From Pleurotus djamor (Eukaryota > Basidiomycota > Agaricomycetes > Agaricales > Pleurotaceae), in contig JAPEVF010000678.1 in NCBI GenBank assembly GCA_029747585.1, positions 1-24,638 of the forward strand: a DNA stretch of 24,638 nucleotides. The letters are read 5' to 3'. Under the pieces are notes generated by a model. It did no database searches and was not told the origin of the DNA. It saw only the letters and a program-made list of their open reading frames with translations. The position numbers and the translations under genes are program-made. Shown in pieces: positions 18,462 through 24,638 of this stretch. How positions within the stretch are numbered: the stretch's first letter is position 1; every line of letters starts with the position of its first letter.

Positions 18462-21128
18462 TTACAAAGGTCGATTGTAATCCGATCGTCCGACGTAGCA
18501 AAGTGATGAAATATCAAAGTATGCCCAGCCCTGCTGTAGAGCAACGAGCCGCTGGGTCTCAAGAAGGGGATAAGGGGATGCGACAAGGAGACCATAGTAG
18601 CCCCGTAATGATTCGTTCCTTTGAACATCGGGACCAATCACGACGACATGAGCGCCGACAATGAAGAGCGACGCATCCTGAAGCGGATCAAGATACTTGA
18701 TGCATAACTTGACAGATGTCATATCTGGCAATAACGTTACGCGAATGGATGTATCGAGGTCTTGGCCTTTGCCATCCAAGGATGTGAATCCGTGCTTGTT
18801 CTCGTACCGGCCGGATCGATAAGCTGGAACCATCAGGCCAGACCAATGCCGGTGTTCTGTGGTCCCTCGAACGACAAAGCAGAAGTTACCGCTGGGTCGG
18901 CCGCGACGAAGTAACCAGTGGACAGTTTCACGGGGTAGCTGAGAGGGTGTAGGCGTAGTCGAACCAACCTCAGGCCACGCATTTGGTTCATTCGGGGGTG
19001 GTGTGGCTTGACGAAGGGGTACTGGGGGAGCAAGCAGCCAGCGAGGAAGCCTTACTGCCTTAAGGAGTGGCAGCCTTGAACTGTTGACACCAAATATGAT
19101 AAATGGAGTCAGAGTGGATCGAATTACTTACTACTTTTCTTGGAGGAATTTGGCTTCGACTCGAGTCGTGTAAGAGGTCATCTCGATTCCTGAGTTCACT
19201 TCGAAGACAAGGTGTTCCTCAACGGTCCCGTCAGGACTGCGATCTTCGAGAGTGTGCCCGACAATGTATCCGTAATGACCTTTTAGATGTGTACGGGTTC
19301 CAATCACATAGACCTCCAAGCCTTTGAACGGATCAGAGCCCTCTTTCTCAACGGATATGGCTTGAGTATGTGTGTGCGCGTAAGCGATAGGAGGTACCGT
19401 ACGTTTGACGGAAAGCGGGGTAGAAGTGATCTAACGAAAAGGCAAGAATGAGTTAGGCTTATTGAAGATATTGAGCGGTCTTACCAAGCAGGTGTCTTCG
19501 GCGCGCTCAGGAACGTAAACCTCAATTAGTGATGGGGTTGCTTCTACAACAAAACCAGATAGCTCGAGTCCGTTGACTTTAACATAGTCGCCAATCCGGA
19601 TGTAGCGTACGAGTTCTGAAATAGGTACTTCGATGGAGTGGACGTCCCGGAAACTGGGGTCAATTATTGCGGTGTCGTCGAACATGGAGGTAACGCGTCC
19701 ACCCATGCCGCGGTATGGGCCATTCCTAACCTCGACGGAGATACCCATGGCGACAGGGACGTCATCACAGGATCGCAAGTGATGTAAAGGAACTTCAAAT
19801 GCCTCTACATGTTCAGCATTTGGGGAGATGAGCACCAAATGGCCGGCGATCTCGAGGATTTTTCCACAAAGCCCTTTGAAAGCACCGCCGACAACCTCAA
19901 CTTGCTCATGAGTTTCGAGGGGGGATCCATGCTGTTTCAGTTTGAGTAGAGCCCGCGTAAAGGCCTTTGAAAGGCATGAAAGGTCACCGTTCGACGGATC
20001 TACAGTACTGGGGATGTCAAGTGTATTCAAATCAAATAGAGGAGACGACTCTAGCAGAGTCAGCTCGGTGGAAGTGGGGTGCGATGGGCTAAGCTGTAAG
20101 GAGCGGACGGGGATATGACGAATGCGGAGACCGTAGATGTGATGGGTATCGTGGATTGGTGACGGAGGGATATACGGTTCTGTTTGACTAGGCTCAGTCA
20201 TGGCCAATGCCAAGGGGAGAAAACTACCCTCAGAGCGGCTGCGAGGGACTACGAGCACTTCAACTTCAGAGGAGGTGGATACTTCCTTTATGAATGCAAG
20301 CATGTGACGATATGGACCACGGCAGCGGAGTCGAACAAATGTGTGTTTGGGCGGTGCAGGATTGGAGGTTCTTTGATCAAGAAGGGCGATGCGATCAGAA
20401 AAATGAACATGCTCGATAGCAGATGTGTTATAATGGTTCAGCCATACGCCATTGATTCCATCTAGAACGGTGACACAATCGTGGTAACTTCCTTCGATAT
20501 AAACAGCCCCTGGTATCGAGTCTCGGGAGAAAGCGCTAGACACGGGTATCTTGAGTGCTTGCGACTTGTTAAGAATCGTGGCAACGACGGAGAACTCCCA
20601 GCGAGGCTATGCGTATGATTTAGGTTGTGTCTGAGGGAAGGAATAAGAGTGCTCACTCGGACCCGAACCCTCCAAAGTTCAGGGTCTTGAATAGAGGGGG
20701 GGATACTTGAGAAAACTCATCCAGCGTTCGCTGTCCGCATGGGCGAGCGACTCAGAGGTTCTATGTCGTGTTCTAAGGGCATCGACGGATGCCTGGAGTT
20801 CTTCCCTCTCCCTTTGGTAGTACTGGGCGCCAAGCTTGGATGTCGAGGTTGAGTTGGGTTCGTCGCTGTCACTATCGGAACTTTCAACAAGGAAGTCTGA
20901 TCATAGTTCAGCCTCTTTGTCAGGAAATCACTCAATTCCCTCACCATCAAGAAGGGCGTCTGGTCCGGCAGAAGGATCATCTTGCGTGTCGTCTTCTGAA
21001 TCAACGTGGGCCTCGATGTCGAGGAAGTGTTGTATCTAGACATTGTACATGGTCAGCCAGGGGCCGCACCCAAATTGGAATAACTTCACGTCTGCGTATT
21101 TCTTATATTTATTACTGCTCGACGCCAT
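18462..21128 (-). CDS. SPT5-like NGN/KOW-domain protein, about 802 aa
   Basis: Six exons: 21128-21090, 21035-20945, 20896-20657, 20606-19485, 19430-19132 and 19080-18462; introns 54, 48, 50, 54 and 51 nt. Removing one base from the G7 run 20696-20702 gives 2,409 nt, exactly 803 codons. The order matches transcription elongation factor SPT5: an acidic Asp/Ser/Glu N-terminus (about residues 20-60); an NGN-like domain starting at DPELWRVRVR and including FSRDSIPGAVYIEG (about 110-190); a first KOW-like unit FVRLRCRGPYR (about 213); further KOW-like units near 360, 415, 465, 540 and 745. True SPT5 binds SPT4 and RNA polymerase II. This copy is shorter and divergent, and no serine/proline heptad tail is seen, so it is best called a paralog, perhaps with a chromatin or RNA role. 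I am confident in the similarity, not in the function. Confidence 0.85.
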
Positions 21129-21349
21129 AACTACGACTATATGGTTATGGATGCACTGAAGATGGAGTGAATCACGTGCACCCCAAGGAAATCGGCTGGA
21201 TGAGTGATTTTCGCCGGCAGTTACCGAGAGCACGTGAGCTTACCCTGACAGAGTTTCCTCACTGGCACCTTTTTCCAAACTGTCATGAGCGCGGGGTAAT
21301 AATCTGAATTATATATGCTACTCTACTCCTTGTCCATAGAAAATACAAT
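21129..21349 (-). promoter_or_regulatory. Upstream region of the SPT5-like gene with two CACGTG boxes
   Basis: CACGTG occurs at 21173-21178 and 21231-21236, about 45 and 103 bp upstream of the ATG at 21128. E-box palindromes bind bHLH factors in fungi. The same hexamer is in the retroelement LTR (7276-7281). The left part of the region also serves as 5' UTR, the right part as 3' flank of the next gene. Confidence 0.45.
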
Positions 21350-24124
21350 CTAATCAGTGAACAAACCATTATGATGATGAAAGTCGTATTCCTCATCCCG
21401 GTTGGGCTTGACCGTGAAATCCACCCCCCTCTTTGACTCTAACCATAGTCGGTCGTAGGAAGTGATAGGAAGCGACGGAACAAAGTTTGTCGACTGGCTG
21501 ACATCTCTTCCTCGGTCGCGTAGGCGTGGATACTGGCCACGGAAGTCACCCTTCTCGTGACGTGCGGTCATATGCACGGAATCGATTGCGGCTAGCCATG
21601 ACCCAACATCCTCTGCTCGCCATACTGGTGTCAGGACCCGATATAGAGGGTTTTTGGGCCTTGCACCTCGTGACATTGAGCCCTCCCTCTCAGATTCGTC
21701 GCTTGACATGCCATCTGGACCAAGGCGCTGAAGCATGTTGACATGTTGTTGAAGTAAAGGATGCGTTTGCGCCGTCTCAAGTCGAATCTGGAATAACTGT
21801 GCAATGTGTGAGCTAAAAATCCAATACTCTCGTTGTCATTCAACAACACTGGACGTACTGTTCGCTTTCGGTTCTTGCGTCGTTTATCAACGACCAGTTG
21901 TTTCCTCTGATGACGCGGTAGTAACTTTACGCGGTACGCCTGTCTGAGTGACTTCACTCTCGCAAAGAATGCTTTCATAATAGACCTTGTGTCTAGGTCC
22001 GCATCGCTCCATGTTCGAAAGCCCGTAGCAAACACTCGAGCAGCCGATTGGTTCCATGGACTCTTCGGCCCTCCGAGTATGTCGATTCTGAAGTTGTCGA
22101 TGTTGCAGCAATCTGGGGCAGAAAGCCCGCCGTCTCTATTCCATACCGTTGCAAAATGTTCCGCTTCTTCACTCTCAACATTCGGCTGTAGGAGCTCACG
22201 AGTACCTCCCGCTAAATGCTTCAGATATCTACGGACCTCAGACTGCGTGATAAGATTCAGAATTAATTTTTGCTCAGGAATGTGAACACGAACCGCTACC
22301 ATATTTGATGTGACACTTCTTCGCTTGGGATTTGTCGTCAACTTGGGTTGACTGCCGGACATAACCCCCCCTGTGGCGAGCTGCCTTGGTGTTGGTCCCA
22401 GAGCCTCCGACACCCCTTCGAAGCTTTTCTGAATAATTTGGCCCAGCTGCACCATATCTTCCCTCAGTTCACCGTGACTGGTTTGTATTGTTTCTGTCAT
22501 CTCCCCAAGTTTTGTGCACAGTCTATCGAAGGCTGATTCTTCCTGTTCCGGCAAAAAGAGAGGGGTTGATGCCAGACTTTCACCATCTGGTACAATGTCG
22601 TCCACGTCCATCTCATTGGAGTGTTCTCCTGTTGAGTCTCCGGCCAGCTCCTCATCAACTTCCATATGAGAGCTCGGTCGCCGCGTTATCATATTTTGAA
22701 CGCGACGGGGATTGCTCTTCATGTTAGGCAGGTGCCTGTGAGCTTGGTGCGACGTAGATGGGGGGTTGATCATGCTTGGGACATGAAACCCGTGCCTCGA
22801 CTTGGTCTTGACCGGGGCGCGAGTTATATCCGCATCGACCATGGACACTTTACGCATTCGAGGAGGTATTTCGTCCGGCCGTATCGATGATGCCTGTGAC
22901 GAGGCTCTGGACCTTTGAACCTCATGCGGTCTCACTGAGAACCCCGTAGACATCAACGTCGGATTCTCGGGTGGCTGTTCCGTCACACGCGATGGAGGAT
23001 CTACACTCGTATCGTAAACATGACGATGCTTGGATTGCGACGGTGTTACAACATGAGCAGCTGACGAATTTGGATGCAGAGGCAGCTCGCCCGTCTTAAC
23101 CAATGACGCTGGGCTTCCCGGATGAGTGCTGGCGGGCGGCGACAGCGCTCCAACACTGCGTAATACGGACCTACCCCTAATATCTGTGGCGATTTCGTCC
23201 GACCTGATTGAAGACGCAGTCCCACCATNGGTGAGCCCCCGATTGCGACGATCGGAGCTTCCCCAAGTGCACGTCTGATCGCCTCGCCAGCAGGGACCCT
23301 TGGACAATTTCATCGGTTCGAATTGATGAGTCCCTTGACGAGTTTCCTTTGGTATGCACGCTCTCGTTGTCGGGACGGCGGAGGATTTCCTCTTCTCGGA
23401 TCGGTGAAGCTTGTGACGATGGGCTACGGTGATCGATTTCTCCATCTCGGGTTGTTGAAGCTCGTGATGTCGAGCGACGCAACAGGATTTCCTCTTCTCG
23501 GATTGACGAGGCTCGTGAGGACGACGGACGTTGAACAATGGCCCCGTCTCGGATTGCTGAAGCCCGTGACGAGTGGCGGGAGTGTGGTTCTTCTCTTGGG
23601 ATGTTTTCCCGTCGCTCTGGAATGGCGCTGCCAGGCCTGCCTCCTCCTCGCAGGGGTGGACGGATGTCTTCCTCTCGGATTGTTGAGGCTCGAGATGAAC
23701 CTCGGGAAGGTGGGATAGTGGATGCCTTTGACCGTTGTGGCTTTTCTTCCCTACTGATATCAGTAGGCCGACCCGCCCGTCTTGGGCGGTCGATGGAGCG
23801 CCTTGAGTTTAGAAGGTTTATCATTGCCTTCACTTGAGGGTCTGGCATAGGTCCTATACAACGTTCAGAGTTCATACCGGGCATCCGTTCTCAGCATACC
23901 TTGCGAATCAAGGAACTGCATAAATTCCCTTAGTTGGGGCTCAGGGACTGGCTCTGTCCATCCATGCATCACCCTTCCATATCAACATACACAAGACGTT
24001 GCTTACCGTCATCACCAGACGACGTCTCATCACAGTGCTTATTCTCCTTTGGATTCGTGGACGTCTTAGGTTCGACAGGGCGACCTTCGTGGCCCCAGTC
24101 AGTGACTTCAATAGCACCCATCAT
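21350..24124 (-). CDS. Large hypothetical protein with SRASxIR repeats, about 867 aa
   Basis: Four exons: 24124-24007, 23953-23900, 23853-21859 and 21787-21350; introns 53, 46 and 71 nt (GTAAGC, GTATGC, GTACGT donors). Treating N23229 as an extra base gives 2,604 nt, exactly 868 codons. N-terminus: a short conserved-looking stretch (MMGAIEVTDWGHEGRPVEP). Middle: degenerate tandem repeats with core S-R-A-S-x-I-R-x-x-E-I, then a disordered region. C-terminal half: a folded-looking helical region (EVRRYLKHLAGG, WNQSAARVFATGF, MKAFFARVKSLR), a basic stretch (RRKNRKR) at the last intron, then GPDGMSSDESE, a WRAEDVGSWLAAID segment, and LPITSYDRLWLES near the end. From memory this C-terminal layout (MSSDE, then a WR..., then a final YDF) recurs in many uncharacterised Agaricomycete proteins. 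No function is known to me. Confidence 0.8.
23366..23569 (-). repeat. Four 51-bp tandem units, SRASxIRxxEI
   Basis: Units at 23569-23519, 23518-23468, 23467-23417 and 23416-23366, each 17 codons, with more diverged copies on both sides (one ends across N23229). Repeat unit in protein: S-[RQ]-A-S-x-[IT]-R-[ED]-x-E/A-I plus a variable Arg/Ser spacer. Confidence 0.8.
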
Positions 24125-24408
24125 GTGAAACCTTACCGTTAGTGGAGGGCATCTTGTTTTGGGACTCTCCTTGCCCACTTCCACCAAATATACCCCATGC
24201 CCTCAGGGAGGTCTTAGCTCCTTCATCCCTCAAACGCACACAATATTGACCACGTTTCGTACGTTTTCCCCTGACACGCCATTTGGGAACGAGGCTGAAA
24301 ACCTACTTGGAAACGAGGCTGGAGAAAGTCGCATGTACGGCACGTTTTATGTTTGGTATATACCGCTTTGACTTTAGTGCTACGTATACTTCCCGCACAA
24401 TCGAAACC
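24125..24408. promoter_or_regulatory. Divergent promoter between the repeat-protein and WD40-like genes
   Basis: 284 bp between two ATGs. TATATA at 24357-24362 is about 47 nt upstream of the + strand ATG. A 15-bp imperfect direct repeat (TTGGGAACGAGGCTG at 24283, TTGGAAACGAGGCTG at 24307) lies in the middle. Confidence 0.45.
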
Positions 24409-24638
24409 ATGTCTCTAGTTCGCACTGTTCAAAGTACCAAAGCCCCACCGAAGTTCAATCTTCTTCCACCCCTTCCTGAGCACGACAACACTATCACCGT
24501 CATCAAGTTTTCGAAGAAATCAATAGATTCGGACAGGAAAAGCACTTATGTCGCTATTGGCGATGTAAACGGGAGCTTAGCGGTATGATTTCTTCCTCCA
24601 CATTTCCCTCCGCGCTCGCTCTAACTGCAGTTGAAGAT
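24409..24638 (+). CDS. WD40-like protein, 5' part only
   Basis: Starts at ATG 24409 (context AACCATGTC). Exon 1 is 24409-24582, then a 48-nt intron (24583-24630, GTATGA/CTGCAG with a CTAAC branch site), and exon 2 begins at 24631 and leaves the window. The 58 residues visible include HDNTITVIKFS followed by YVAIGDVNGSLA, the strand and turn pattern of a WD40 blade, likely continuing LK after splicing. A read-through reading stops soon after the donor, which supports the intron. Too little is visible to name the protein. Confidence 0.6.

Noticed and set aside
1..24638. tRNA or rRNA genes
   Set aside because: I saw no cloverleaf with A/B boxes and no rRNA-like sequence, though a covariance search was not possible.

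Overview
The window looks like nuclear DNA of a mushroom-forming basidiomycete (Agaricomycetes). The evidence is short GT-AG introns (46-80 nt) that restore phase exactly in gene after gene, a Ty3/gypsy chromovirus, an SPT5-like NGN/KOW paralog, and several fast-evolving proteins of a type I associate with Agaricomycetes.

Left part, 1-7679: most of one Ty3/gypsy chromovirus on the + strand, with its 5' LTR and leader beyond the left edge. It contains gag, a textbook -1 frameshift heptamer, a long pol (protease, reverse transcriptase, RNase H, integrase, GPY, chromodomain), an A-rich tract, a polypurine tract and a 3' LTR (7238-7679). Between pol and the polypurine tract lies an extra antisense gene with two introns. 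It encodes a coiled-coil, acidic protein with a Zn2Cys6-like cysteine cluster. The whole element, including gag, pol, both antisense introns, spacer and LTR, is peppered with two short words: AACGCCGTT (the core of an odd palindrome, GAACG-C-CGTTC) and GAATCCCG. I count 16 and 13 exact copies respectively, and found none after the LTR end. An element-encoded DNA-binding protein plus a motif spread through the same element resembles in outline the plant VANC anti-silencing systems. That is my main hypothesis for a new system and it is inference, not proof.

Right part, 7680-24638: a dense block of host genes, mostly on the - strand. In order: an orphan pair of + strand exons beside the LTR; a disordered protein (8625-9926); a second Zn2Cys6-like protein (10178-12052); two related small genes head to head (12250-13060 and 13460-14160); a membrane-anchored coiled-coil protein with a duplicated 72-nt exon (14214-17347); a small unknown (17695-18239); an SPT5-like protein (18462-21128); a large repeat-bearing unknown (21350-24124); and the start of a WD40-like gene at the right edge. 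Exon structures were worked out by hand from splice signals, phase and protein continuity.

Sequence quality matters. Eight genes or segments need one base added or removed, usually at a C/G run or at an N, to read through. Conversely, the 26 Ns inside pol leave the frame intact, and 24 of them fall on third codon positions. This suggests a consensus over copies that differ synonymously.
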